Positions 33,131 through 43,037 of a DNA stretch of 43,037 bases are shown piece after piece (position 1 is the stretch's first letter; every line of letters starts with the position of its first letter). A program made the position numbers and the translations under genes. The notes below the pieces were generated by a model. That model saw only the letters and a program-made list of their open reading frames with translations. It had not been told where the DNA came from and did not search any database. The DNA is from Saksenaea vasiformis B4078 (lineage: Eukaryota > Mucoromycota > Mucoromycetes > Mucorales > Saksenaeaceae): positions 1 to 43,037 of the forward strand of contig JNDT01002337.1 of the NCBI GenBank assembly GCA_000697055.1, written 5' to 3'.

Positions 33131-35140
33131 GAATAGTAAACCAATAATACACCAGCAAATGCGTTTTTGATTGATGCATAAAAGCCTGCTTCCCACTCCA
33201 GATCCAGTGTCGCATAGCAGGAAGAAAAGACCACATCTGACGTAAAGTTTACTTAAAGATAAAGCCAAATAATTTAAAACTAGTGCAGAATGATAGGAAA
33301 ATCGGTAAATTGGGCTTACTACTTGCTAATCTATGTTCAATCTCGCCTGCGATTAGGATAAACATGTGTGTCGCAGGTGCCATAATTTCGACCAGAAATA
33401 TCCAAACCGGGTAACTGACTTAAAGATGCTCCCCGTGATATACGTGAGGAAGACGGAGTTCCTGAAACTTCACGGCAGACACTCAAGAAATTATCTCTTA
33501 TATATTGCATCTACCGATCACATTTTTATATATCGTGGCGTCCCACTGCAAATCAATGTGCGGATACCTTGCGTATACTCGTGTCGATCAAAGGTTGGGC
33601 CCCAACTCTGACCTTTCCATGAGAGTTTTCTTTGGATATTTAGCAGGATCAATAACAATAAGGAATTGGTGTTATCCACGGAAGTTCTCGAATCGATATT
33701 AGCATGTTTGTCCTTGATTAGTGCCAACTTGGACTTTGTTGGCTGTTGATAATTTTAAAACGTACGGATCTCTTGAGGTATCTGTCATGTCATAGAAGGA
33801 TGAGCGATTGAGGGACTTCATAGTCATGAGAAACTATGATTTGGACGTTCCTATGTGTCTGGAGAGCCTACTAGAACGGATACCGTTGATATCTTGAAAG
33901 TGACCGTATATGCGTCTGGTGCCCGTAAACTATACTTACGATAACTGTACACGACTTACGTTGCTGATTCCATCAACGCCGCCCCGTCCGTTAGATTTAG
34001 TTGTGTGATGACAGATGTATTACTAATCGCTTACATGTATCTTGCCATATACACATGTCAAAACTTTTGTAGCATAGACAGTTGTAAGACATGAGCATTT
34101 CATGACGCGCAAGCTTATTCATTTAGTTTTACTGTCTGATATAACTGTCACTTTCTAACCAATCTTATTCTTCGCAGTTATCGTATTTTAATTGATACAC
34201 ATAATTCCAAACGACTGCAGTAGGGTCGGCTGTTTACAGCCTAAGATGTTGCAGAAAGCGGGGTTTCACAGTAATCTTGATCTGAGTGTGGGGACGGTAT
34301 CGAAGCTCAAGCGGAAGCCAGATTAACATTGATGCAACGCCTTCTAGATCAGTTACAAACTGATAAGACTTGAGCATCAATCTGTCACGTCAATAGCTGA
34401 AGGAGCTGTTGGTATCGAACTTATGTCAAAATAAAGGTATTTCTCCATTGTTACTCAGCAACAAAACGCCTTTTCTTTGTCTTCTGGCCTTAAACAGATC
34501 GTTCTCTTAGTTGATACCATTATCATCCATCGTCCTACTTAACTATGCGCTTTTTAGGGCAAAAGTTGCTTAAGCGGAGATATGATTATCGGTATTGTTT
34601 CAGGTAAGCTAGGGGACGGCGGGATGAAAGCGGGATTTCCCGGTTATTGCAATTATCAGCAGCATACCAGTGAGGGGGGCTCAGCGTGAAAGCTCTAGTC
34701 AGAGTGGTCTCTAAAACCAATGATAATGATGTTCCTCAATCAGCCTCATTTGAAACAACGTACAGGCAATTTTCAGTAACACCGATAAATGTGTGGCAAT
34801 CCTGAATTTTGTGAAACAGTGAGATATCTGGAGGATACGCTTACTCATATTTCAGTCTAACACAAGGCTCCTTTTTTCTTTCGCCAGTGTACGGATGATA
34901 GCTTTAGCGAAGCATCAATAACAGAATGGCTACTTGAATAAGAGCAACGTTTGCGACAGTAATTTCACATCGTTGAAGGAGAAGATCTCCGCTGCATGCA
35001 CTACACTGAATAAAAGTAAAAAATGGTACAAAGATGAGAATTTTGGGATGGCTTGGTTCTGTTGGGAGGTCTCAGATCACGAATGACTTGCTAAACAAGA
35101 TGGAAAGCTGAATTAGCCGTATTTCTTTTTATTTTATTTT
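33131..35140. other. Intergenic, no gene seen
   Basis: About 2 kb of short ORFs. A frame at 33366-33611 has protein-like composition but no domain or signals. Two AAAGCGGG(G/A)TTTC blocks near 34256 and 34629 are similar to each other. Nothing else is recognised. Confidence 0.35.
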
Positions 35141-35142
35141 TT

Positions 35143-35565
35143 TTGAAGCACATTATACATTATCCTACAAATGTAATTGCGCCAAACGATACCTATGGGC
35201 CGAGAAACAATAGGGCCAGTTTAATTGATCGACCGTCGGAAGCCAATATTGACAGCTACTCTGATAACACTCGTTATGTTACCCCACATTTCCTTTATGA
35301 AGAAAATCGTCCATACCCGTCAAACGCTAAACCAATACAAACGCCTCAAAACATCCGCGTAGAACTACAGGAAATTAGAGGTTACATAGAACAATTGGAA
35401 TGCAGGACAATTCTCCGCAACTGTTCTATACAATGGTCGCGGTAGTAATCCTATGGCCGCTTTTATGCATGGCGGCCTTGGTGCGCTTTATGTTTATCTC
35501 GTCAAGTCTCCGAAAATGAAGTTCATCATTCACACGGTTTCGGGTTGATCATGTACCCTGCGATG
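35143..35565 (+). pseudogene. Unrecognised coding remnant or terminal exons of an unknown gene
   Basis: A protein-like frame (NVIAPNDTYGPRNNRASLID and ELQEIRGYIEQLE) runs from a TTTTTTTTGAAG acceptor-like site to about 35400. Downstream two other frames are open. One (QFSATVLYNGRGSNPMAAFM, HGGLGALYVYLVK) is reached by a 25-nt GT..AG gap at 35379-35403. The other starts ATGCAG and contains a membrane-like stretch (MVAVVILWPLLCMAALVRF). I cannot tell which is real. No 5' end was found. Confidence 0.25.
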
Positions 35566-35696
35566 TATGGGGAAAAAAGCGTGGCAGAAACTGGGAACTT
35601 ACTGCAGGTTGAGACTGATTCCGACAGGGGAAGTATACCTATATAAGAGCCTCGGAATTGTATGTTGTTCTCTTATTGTATTAACAAAGTGTTAAA

Positions 35697-37649
35697 ATGA
35701 ATCAGATATCTGATAAGAAGGATGCTTTTATCAGTGAAGATGCAATCAAGTCTGAGCATGAAGAAATTGTACCGACAGAGGAAGAGAAGCGTCTGCGATC
35801 AACAGTACTCAGGTAAATAGGAATATGCACTTACAATATTTTCTTACGCAAATACTAGAAAAATTGATATTCGCGTTCTTCCTGTGCTGTGCTTTTTATA
35901 CTTATGGAGTTATATTGATCGGTAGACTTGCATACAAAAAGAGAGCGAAGAGAAGGAAAAGATCTTATTCATGATTAGATCCAACATTGGTAATGCAAAA
36001 CTGGGTGGTCTCGACACAGACCTCGGCATGTCAACGCTTGAATACCAGTGGGCACTTTCGATTTTCTATTTCGGTTATGTTATCTTTGATCTTCCCTCTA
36101 ATATTGTTATGCGGCGCTGGCGTCCTTCCTACTGGCTTGCACTATTGGCAGGGTAAAAGCAAGACGGACACGGACATAGTCGTTCATTTTTCATTTAGTT
36201 CATGGGGTGTGATTGCAACAGCTATGGCAGCCTCTAGGAATTTTGCAGGCATCTTTGTTTCAAGGTTTCTGCTTGGTGTTTTCGAGGCAGGTGAGGAAGA
36301 TTGTTGCATTAATCATAAACGGATTTTGACTCTTCACAGGGTTTTTTCCCGGTGTGGTCTACTTTATGACATTATGGTACACTCGCAAGGAATATGGTCG
36401 CAGAATTGCCTTCTTTTGGTCCTTTGGATCACTTGCTGGAGCGTTTGGAGGTTTACTTGCGTATGCCATCAGCCAGATACCAGACGATTCACTCAGAATA
36501 TGGCAATGGTAGAGACCGAAACTAATGACACTCCATCGCTCATCAATTCCTTTCCTTAGGCTATTTATCATTGAAGGTTCACCATCCATTTTGGTTTCCA
36601 TATTTGCTGCTTGGTACTTGCCTGACTCTCCTGAAACCGCTAAGTTCTTAACTTCACATGAACGCGATTATGCTGTCAGCCGTCTTGCAACTGGTAAAAA
36701 AAGAAACCATTTTCATTTTTGGAAGCGGTAGGCGTCTAATCCTCTGTAATAATCAGACGCTGGTGCGGCGGATGACCATTCATGGTCGTGGAAGCAAGTA
36801 GGACTTGTATTTAAAGACTGGAAAACATACGCGTTTATGACCATCTACATTATGGGTTCAAGCGCACTCCAAGGCGTCACTTTGTTTTTGCCATCTATTA
36901 TCGCCGGGATGGGCACCTGGTCTAGACCCGTTGCACAGGCATTGACGACTCCTCCCTATCTACTCTCCTATTTTGCAACGCTTGCTGTTGGATACAGCTC
37001 AGGTAATACCATAAATTTTTTCTACTGCTACTAACGGATAACCTGAACCAGACAAATTTTTTGAACGTGCCTACCATATGATTGGCATGAATATGTTGGC
37101 TATAGCGGGATTCTTGATGCTTATGTTTGTTCCAAGAGACAATGTCGCGGCACACTATGTAGCTGCCTGTCTTGTTACCATTTCCGTCTATGTCAACGTT
37201 GCTGTCAAGGTCGCGTGGTTCAGCAATAACTTGTAAGATGACCTACCTGTTGAGGGGTGTTTCTCATTTATCTTATATTTTCTTGTTCCCAGTGGCGGTC
37301 TCACGCGACGCGCTGTGGCGTCTGCTGCAATTGTCTCTATAGGCACATGTGGAGGAGTGATTGGTGGTCAGCTGTATTATGGTAAGCAGTTTACTCAACT
37401 GATTATTGGTCCGTCTTAACCTTAAAAATCGCTCTCAAAGATCCGCCATCTTATTTCGGCGGTCATGCTATTGCACTGGCATGTGTAGCAGGGCAAAGCC
37501 TGGTAGCGGCTACTGTGCGGGTAGTTTTAGCCCGAGAAAACAAGCGCCGTAACATTATGAGTGAAGAACAGAAAGAAGAGGAAATAGCCAAACATGGAGG
37601 TGCTGAGCTTGCAGGAGACAGACATCCTGATTTTCGCTATGTATTATGA
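35697..37649 (+). CDS. MFS permease of the Dal5/Tna1 (anion:cation symporter) family, 10 exons, 490 aa
   Basis: Exons: 35697-35812, 35859-35921, 35979-36152, 36199-36290, 36340-36508, 36560-36693, 36757-37002, 37052-37232, 37293-37381 and 37441-37649 (1473 nt, exactly 491 codons). The N-terminus is hydrophilic (about 40 residues). Family landmarks in order are LPVLCFLYLWSYIDR then SNIGNAK, YFGYVIFDLPSNIVMRRWRP, LLGVFEAGFFPGVVYFMTLW, LFIIEGSPSILVSIFAAWYL then PDSPETAKFL, and a GG-rich TM region near the end (GTCGGVIGGQLYY). Twelve membrane spans are expected. Relatives carry allantoate, nicotinate or similar anions; the substrate here cannot be read from sequence. A TATATAAG box at about 35640 and AATAAA at 37690-37695 frame the gene. 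Confidence 0.92.
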
Positions 37650-37689
37650 ATTACGTTGGTACTGATACCAATTTCAAGGTCTAAGAGAA

Positions 37690-37695
37690 AATAAA
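37690..37695 (+). terminator. Polyadenylation signal of the MFS permease gene
   Basis: AATAAA 41 nt after the TGA stop. Confidence 0.45.
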
Positions 37696-38098
37696 CTTTA
37701 CATACAACTTTTTTTTAGTTTTCTTTTAGCATAAAACAACCATTCTTGATGCGCAAAAACTTGGAAACATTGATCCAAAGTGAGAATAAGCCAGTGCTGT
37801 TTTATTTTCTATTCCTTAGTCTTCTCACTCTGTTGAAGTGGTGTAAAAGTTATTCTTCTTTTTTATCTTTATTGTAGCTAGTAGAGTGATGTGCCAGAGG
37901 TCGAAGCGTTCACACCCTGAATAATAAAACAATATCTTTACCAACAGAGCTAAGTCACAAAGATGTTGCGAGCGTTGATTGACAGAAATAAAGCCGGTGG
38001 CAATAGTGATGGTATAAATTTCAATAGCAATTCAAAGATTAGCAGATAAACGACCTTGGCTTGGTTAAGAGATCTGCTACTATCAGCATGCTTCATAT

Positions 38099-38518
38099 TT
38101 ATTGGCTATCTTTGTGTCGCGACATTGCTTTAACAATATCAAGTAGTATTCTCCTGAGACTTTTACCAACAGATGTGCAAGCATCTGTATCTCCGTCCTT
38201 AAGACACTTGTAATAGTCCTCAAGTAGTCTTTTCGCAGCGAGAAGTTTGTCGAAATCGATGTGACCAAACTTCGCTACGGGCTCGGCAGCATTGGGGACT
38301 TGATCAGTTGCATTATCCTCAGCGAATACATGGGTGGTGCCTTGGCCCGCCGCATTATCGGCGTTACTGCTAGTAGTAACGGCAGGAGCGACCTTGCTTG
38401 TATTGTCAGTGATCTTGTATACGGCCTCACTTGCTTCCGCAGTATTTCCGATAGGTACGGCTTGAGTGGCAGCGAAAAAGCAAGAAGCTGCAGAAAAGGC
38501 AAGCAAACTAATTTTCAT
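38099..38518 (-). CDS. Secreted protein with chemosensory-protein (OS-D)-like C-terminus, paralogue A (139 aa)
   Basis: Single-exon gene. It has a signal peptide (MKISLLAFSAASCFFAATQA, likely cleavage near residue 20) and an Ala/Ser/Thr/Asn-rich spacer of about 60 residues with N-x-T sequons. A C-terminal helical region follows: HIDFDKLLAAKRLLEDYYKC, then LKDGDTDACTSVGKSLRRIL. The order D-x-D-K-(I/L)-L, RLL, Y, C-x8-C-T, GK, L is that of insect chemosensory proteins (OS-D/A10, Pfam PF03392). Only the first two of their four cysteines are present, and the second half of the domain is missing. A minus-strand TATAAATAG box lies at 38571-38579, and an AATAAA overlaps the TAA stop. The family call is by motif recognition, not search; an unrelated small secreted protein remains possible. 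Confidence 0.7.
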   Translation of the reverse strand: MKISLLAFSAASCFFAATQAVPIGNTAEASEAVYKITDNTSKVAPAVTTSSNADNAAGQGTTHVFAEDNATDQVPNAAEPVAKFGHIDFDKLLAAKRLLEDYYKCLKDGDTDACTSVGKSLRRILLDIVKAMSRHKDSQ

Positions 38519-38570
38519 GATGATTAATGTGGATTAGCCTGGAGGAAGGTTGAATCGAGCACCCATAGAC

Positions 38571-38579
38571 TATTTATAC
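38571..38579 (-). promoter_or_regulatory. TATA box of paralogue A
   Basis: TATAAATAG on the minus strand about 55 nt upstream of the ATG, conserved in paralogue B. Confidence 0.6.
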
Positions 38580-39747
38580 TGTTTTCCTGTTTTCACGAGA
38601 CATTAACTTCGTAGTGAATCTTCTGGTACGACTGGTGAATAAACGAAGGCAGAAAAGGTCAGCATGCTCACGCACTGTAGTTACTGATGGCTATCACAAC
38701 TTTAATCATATGCGTTTTTGGAACCGAAGTCTTTCAGAATATGCATTACTTGATACACTCCATCAGATACCACTCGCTAAACGGTGTACTTTGTTTTCCT
38801 AAAAAAAACACGCTAAATGTTTATGCGTTTGTCTTTGCGAAGACCTGCTCATACCTATAGACTACAGCTGGCGGATGGACACTATGCCACGTTTTTGTAT
38901 GAACCATGTTTATTATTTCTGTTTGACATAGGCAACGCCCTTTCTACAATAATGCGAATATGCTTCAAAGTACTTAAGATACTCATATGATCACTCATGA
39001 CCAAGTAATTCTTATCATCAGGCAGCAATTGACTTATATAAACCAAGTGTCGTTATGAACCTACTATAGGTCAGCGGGATAACGGCGGGTTATGTCTTAA
39101 GATACGCTAAAGCATGCATACGGTCACACACTGTCAACGATTTTTTTAATTCAATAAAGATGTACTAATGTTGATAATGTGATCTACGGATACCAAAAAA
39201 AAGCACCGCAGGATAGTCAAACCAGATCCTATCATAGCTGACTTGTCAACTGTTAGCGTATAATCAGGCTTTCGGTGAGATCATGAGATTAGGAACCCAA
39301 AAAGTGCCTTCGCAAATGAAGGTTCTGCCTACCGTTACTATCTGTTTAAGTCTTTATTTTAAAAATATAGACCATAAAAGGTGTCCTATAATAAAAGAAT
39401 TTATGGGGTTGCTGAGCTTGACAAACGTCCTGACTTCCACTCTGTATTAAGAATTCTAGTTACATTGCTATTGTATGAATGATTAAACATAAATCATTAC
39501 ATTATGTATCAATTTCTTGTTTACCATTAGCTCAAAGCGGCCATGCTTGACGCGGACCACCTTGGAAAGGTGGATCAAAGTGAGAAGAAGCCAAGTACTG
39601 TTTCGTCTTCTATTCGTTGGTCCTCTCGCTTGGCTGAAGTGATGTAAGCCATTATTTGTTTTTTTCTCTTCTCTTGTAACGGGTAGAGCGATGCACTAGA
39701 TGCCGAAGCACTCAGATATTTAATCACATTTATTGGACAATACAGTC

Positions 39748-40149
39748 TTACGAAGTTTCTTTAAGAATATCAGGTAATAGGTCCCTGAATGCTTTACGTT
39801 CAGCTGTGCATGTACCTTCATCCAGCAAACATTCCATATAGTTCTTAAGCAGTCTTTCCATATGGAGAATCTTGTCTATATCGACGACGTCATGAAGGTT
39901 TATATCCGCACGCTTGGCAGTATTGATGAATTGACCGGCTGCATTATTCTTAGTGAAAGCACTGGTGGTGCCTTGGTCCGCCACATTAACCTTGTCACTG
40001 CTAGCACGAACGGCAGGAGCAATCTTGCTTGCAATGTCAGTGGTCTTGTTTATGTCCCCACTCGCTTCAGCAGCATTTCCGATAGGCACGGCTTGAGTGG
40101 CAGCGAAGAAGCAAGCAACTGCAGAAAAGGCGAGGAAACTAGTTTTCAT
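39748..40149 (-). CDS. Secreted protein with chemosensory-protein (OS-D)-like C-terminus, paralogue B (133 aa)
   Basis: Paralogue of the gene at 38099-38518. An upstream in-frame ATG at 40158 exists, but alignment with paralogue A (MKTSFLAF against MKISLLAF) places the start at 40149. The signal peptide is nearly identical (FFAATQAVPIGN). The C-terminal part (VVDIDKILHMERLLKNYMEC, LLDEGTCTAERKAFRDLLPD, ILKETS) is closer to insect chemosensory proteins than paralogue A: D-I-D-K-I-L, RLL, C-x6-C-T-A-E, LPD-x-LK. The two C-terminal cysteines of the insect fold are absent because the protein stops after LPDILKETS. TATAAATA lies at 40199-40207 and AATAAA about 15 nt after the stop. Function is unknown; in insects the family binds small hydrophobic ligands. 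Confidence 0.72.
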   Translation of the reverse strand: MKTSFLAFSAVACFFAATQAVPIGNAAEASGDINKTTDIASKIAPAVRASSDKVNVADQGTTSAFTKNNAAGQFINTAKRADINLHDVVDIDKILHMERLLKNYMECLLDEGTCTAERKAFRDLLPDILKETS

Positions 40150-40198
40150 GGTGACCAATAAGGATCTGCCTGAAGGAAGGTTGAATTGAGATCCATGA

Positions 40199-40207
40199 AT
40201 TATTTAT
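40199..40207 (-). promoter_or_regulatory. TATA box of paralogue B
   Basis: TATAAATA on the minus strand about 50 nt upstream of the ATG at 40149, in the same place as in paralogue A. Confidence 0.6.
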
Positions 40208-41020
40208 ACCATTTTGTGGTTTCCAAAAAAAAAAAAGTGCTAACTTCATTTTAGAGTCCTTTGGTATGTCTGGCAAATAAACGAGGACGGAAGAGGTTAG
40301 CAAGTGTATGCACTGCAGTTAGTAATGGCTATCACGCATTTTAACCGCATGCATCTATGAAACACAAGCCTTGCAAAGTATGCATTACTTGCTACACTCC
40401 ATCCAATATCAATCACAAAACGGAGTACTTGTTTTCCTTAAGAATACGTCGAACTTTTATGGGTTTGTCTTTGAGAAAATCTGCTTGCACCTGTAAGGTG
40501 TAGCTAGCGCATAGACACTATATCACGTCTTTATATGAGTCACGTTAGTATTTCCTGTTTTACATGGGCAACGCCGACCTTCCTAGGATAACGCAGACAG
40601 GTTTCAAGATTCTAAACGAGCACATATGATCACGCACAGTCAATTAAGTACGATTAGCGGGCAAAAATCAACTTACGCACATCGAATGGTCGTTTTGAGC
40701 CTGCTATAGGTCAGCGAGACAACGGCAGGTTATGCTTTAAGATACGCTAAAGCATGCATATGATCAAACACTGTCAGCGATTTTTTTTATTCCATAGACC
40801 GAGCGGTCAGAAGACGCGATAAAATCTGGAGTCTAACCTACGAATATCACCATAGCCGATTTGTCAGTAGTTAGCGTATAATCGGGCTTTCAGTTAGACT
40901 GAAGATTCGGAACGCAGAACGCACCTTCAGGAACGAAAGATCTGTACGCCTTCACTATTTGTGGAGATCAATATTAAAATATAGACCGTAAAGGATCTCC
41001 TACGATAGAAGGACTTATGG

Positions 41021-42297
41021 CGCTTGTAATATCGCCAAAACCGTTTCCTCGCTTGACGTATGTTTTTGTTCGTGGACAATGGGTCTTTGGTTTGGACTCA
41101 GCCTGAGATTGACAGTCGGAGTTCCAGGAGTTCCATGCACCATCGTTGTATCGAGATCGTACGACTTTTTCTTTGGGGCAACAAACAGAAGACTGATTTA
41201 CTTTGTCATATTATATTGCCCTGATCGGTGAATAAACCTTCTTTTTTGACCTAGCTTTTGAACACTACGGCCTAGCTGATTCGCTACGCACAAAAAGAAC
41301 GAGATGTGGAGCTTCCATGTGAGGAGTCATTTGTTTATTAGGACTTTTTTTTTAGCGGAGCGGACAACTAATCACTTCACTAAGCTTTGCAAAACTCGAG
41401 CGCATGAAAAGAAAGGCGATGCCAAGCCAAACAACTTGCTTGAGAATTCCTAGGGACGCTCCAACAAGACGCTCCATCACATGGATTTTATGCAAAACCG
41501 TTCAGTATCTGTATGTCGTCATCATTTAAAACAATCTGAAGTTATAAGATTCATCGTTACTTTTAACGTATTTCGCTCTTCCTAAAGATATTCTATTTGA
41601 CATGGGCATCTGCTTTGTGTATCCTATCATCCGAGGCATCTTCCAACTTCCAGTATCCATCGTTCGCACTGCTCCAGAAATATGGACATCATTATACTCC
41701 ATCGATTCTCAGAAAGAAACGGGTATTTATTTCGAGACGCTTTTGATTTTGAGGAACCTGGAGTGTCCCTAGCAGTTCTCAACTTGCTCCAAGAGCGGAA
41801 TGTACGGAGCGAACAAGAAGGGCCTTCCTTATATCAAGCAAATGTTCAATTACTCAATAGTAAATAGCACGATTGGATGATAGCATCGATTTGGAGAGGG
41901 AGCACAGCCACGTAGATGATTTCCAGTCTGATGTTATAGACAGCTATCATCCAACCCGCTAAAATAGTTGCGATCTGGAACTACGATAAGAGGAGAATTC
42001 ATTGCTGGAGAATCAACTGCGAACGCAGAAATAGTCCATGGGGGACGTTTGATTAGTTCCGATGAGAAAGGGCATCATGTTTTGCTTCCTCCACCTTGAG
42101 TCCATCCGCAGAAGACACATTTGTCCATGATTTCGTGACTCCAATCTTTGAAGGTGTCTTTGGATCGGAAGGCCAGTTCCATCATCACTGGTAAGACAAT
42201 ACCCGCTAACATAATTATCCTGTCTTGTACTGATATGCTCTTAAGGGCGAGCGTGCAGATCAACGGCAAAAATAAAAAGGCAGATGGCGATGTTCAG
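41021..42297. other. Intergenic, no gene seen
   Basis: Short ORFs only. The frame at 41682-41867 is protein-like (DAFDFEEPGVSLAVLNLLQE) but has no recognised domain. Confidence 0.35.
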
Positions 42298-42299
42298 TA

Positions 42300-42960
42300 C
42301 AGTCACATGACAAAAAATTGGCAAAAATTTCATTAGGAGCTTCCAAAGGTTGTTATATTCATAAACTCGTATATTATGCATTTGACTGACGAAGAAAAGA
42401 TTCGAATTGTTACTTTTGCTCAAGCTGGTATAAAACCAAAAGAGAATGCAAATAAGACTTTAGTACATTTAAGAACCGTATATCGCATCTTGCATAATTA
42501 CGAAAGGCGACACACAGTCAAACGACCTGCAGGGTCTGGACGACCCAAAAAAATTTAAGCAACGTGATATTCGCAATCTACTGAGAATAGTGAAGAAGAA
42601 TCGTCGTGCAACGCTAAGTGAGATTACGAAGGCATTACCAGTTAAAGTCAGTGAGCGCACAGTTCGCAGAACGCTTCATGAACAAGGATTCCACAGTCAT
42701 ATCGCAAAGAAGAAGCCATTTCTCAGCAAAGTTCACAAAAAAAATGTTAAAGTTTTTGATGAAGATACTGTTTTTGCTCTGAAAGCAGATGTGCAGCATT
42801 ACCTCCAGTATATGCGAGATGCATCTACGAATGATAGCCAGTGTAGTCAGGAGACAGCGAAGCTGAAGACAATGAATAGTATGTATACGAGCGAAATCAT
42901 GAGTGACAGTAGCCTCACACAAAAATTTAACTGCATACCGGGCATAGTGATATAAAAGTC
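42300..42960 (+). pseudogene. Broken Tc1/mariner transposon with frameshifted transposase
   Basis: A candidate left end, CAGTCACATGACAAAAAATT, follows a TA dinucleotide (42298-42299), as in Tc1/mariner elements. A transposase N-terminus starts at 42376 (MHLTDEEKIRIVTFAQAG) with the first helix-turn-helix and the GRPKK linker. A 7-A run at 42547-42553 shifts the frame by one base. Reading continues in the next frame with FKQRDIRNLLRIVKKNRRAT, LSEITKALPV and RTVRRTLHEQGFHSHIAKKK, a second helix-turn-helix. After the A run near 42739-42746 similarity to the family stops, and no DDE catalytic domain is seen. The right end is absent or beyond the window. Confidence 0.78.
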
Positions 42961-43037
42961 TGTGACATCAAAGTCAGATAGATATCGGTGTTTGGCCTTT
43001 TTTAGATTATCGATTTTTTATAGAAAGAGTTTTTACA

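Larger units (their letters stand above)
37725..39408. repeat. Segmental tandem duplication, unit A
   Basis: Aligns along its whole length with 39525-41020. Shared blocks include GATCMAAGTGAGAA(T/G)AAGCC at the start, the secreted-protein gene, a TATA box, GATACGCTAAAGCATGCATA near 39100, GTTAGCGTATAATC near 39254 and AATATAGACC near 39364. Similarity runs through non-coding DNA well beyond the gene, so this is a segment duplication rather than retroposition. Confidence 0.8.
39525..41020. repeat. Segmental tandem duplication, unit B
   Basis: Second unit of the duplication, in the same orientation as unit A and separated from it by about 115 bp of unrelated sequence. It ends at (A)CTTATGG, like unit A. 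Confidence 0.8.

Noticed and set aside
1..43037. CRISPR arrays, rRNA genes, bacterial operons
   Set aside because: No regularly spaced repeats or conserved rRNA segments were seen, and gene structure is eukaryotic throughout.

Overview
The window is fungal nuclear DNA. It has intron-dense protein genes with mostly 42-70 nt introns (GT..AG, several with CTAAC or TACTAAC-like branch sites), TATA boxes 45-75 nt upstream of start codons, AATAAA polyadenylation signals, and clear fungal families: Mkt1, DUF3605 and a Dal5/Tna1-type permease. A RABL6 orthologue, a kinesin-4 and a universal-stress protein together with small secreted proteins suggest an early-diverging lineage, most likely Mucoromycota or a neighbour. 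The species cannot be named from this sequence alone.

Layout. 0-3.6 kb: one 71-aa secreted protein, then a nested transposon cluster (two 265-bp MITEs in direct tandem, the second split by a 405-bp CACTA-type element). 3.7-4.75 kb: a speculative 61-aa gene and a 139-aa unknown gene, both minus. 5.28-8.06 kb: complete 13-exon mkt1 (minus). 8.1-11.3 kb: relics of a repeat family R and a 141-bp CACTA-like hairpin MITE. 11.5-14.64 kb: a DUF3605 gene and a RABL6-like GTPase gene (plus). 15-21.7 kb: gene-poor, one unrecognised minus ORF and many decayed pieces. 21.7-25.4 kb: nine-exon kinesin-4 (plus). 26.0-26.3 kb: a small unknown spliced gene. 28.4-29.4 kb: membrane-anchored RING E3 ligase of the RNF5/RNF185 type (plus). 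29.8-31.06 kb: universal-stress-domain protein (minus). 32.2-33.1 kb: another R relic interrupted by the 265-bp MITE. 35.7-37.65 kb: ten-exon MFS permease (plus). 37.7-41.0 kb: a tandem segmental duplication, each unit carrying one secreted-protein gene (minus) whose C-terminal part resembles the insect chemosensory protein (OS-D) family. 42.3-43.0 kb: a broken Tc1/mariner element.

The housekeeping genes (mkt1, DUF3605, RABL6, kinesin, RING, USP, permease) are independent and separated by islands of repeat-derived sequence. Nothing suggests a metabolic cluster. The most unusual content is the duplicated chemosensory-protein-like pair, the nested 3-bp-TSD transposons, the very short introns (27, 27 and 34 nt), and a candidate poison exon in the RABL6 gene. 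All exon models below were built by hand from reading frame, splice consensus and family similarity. No alignment or database search was run.
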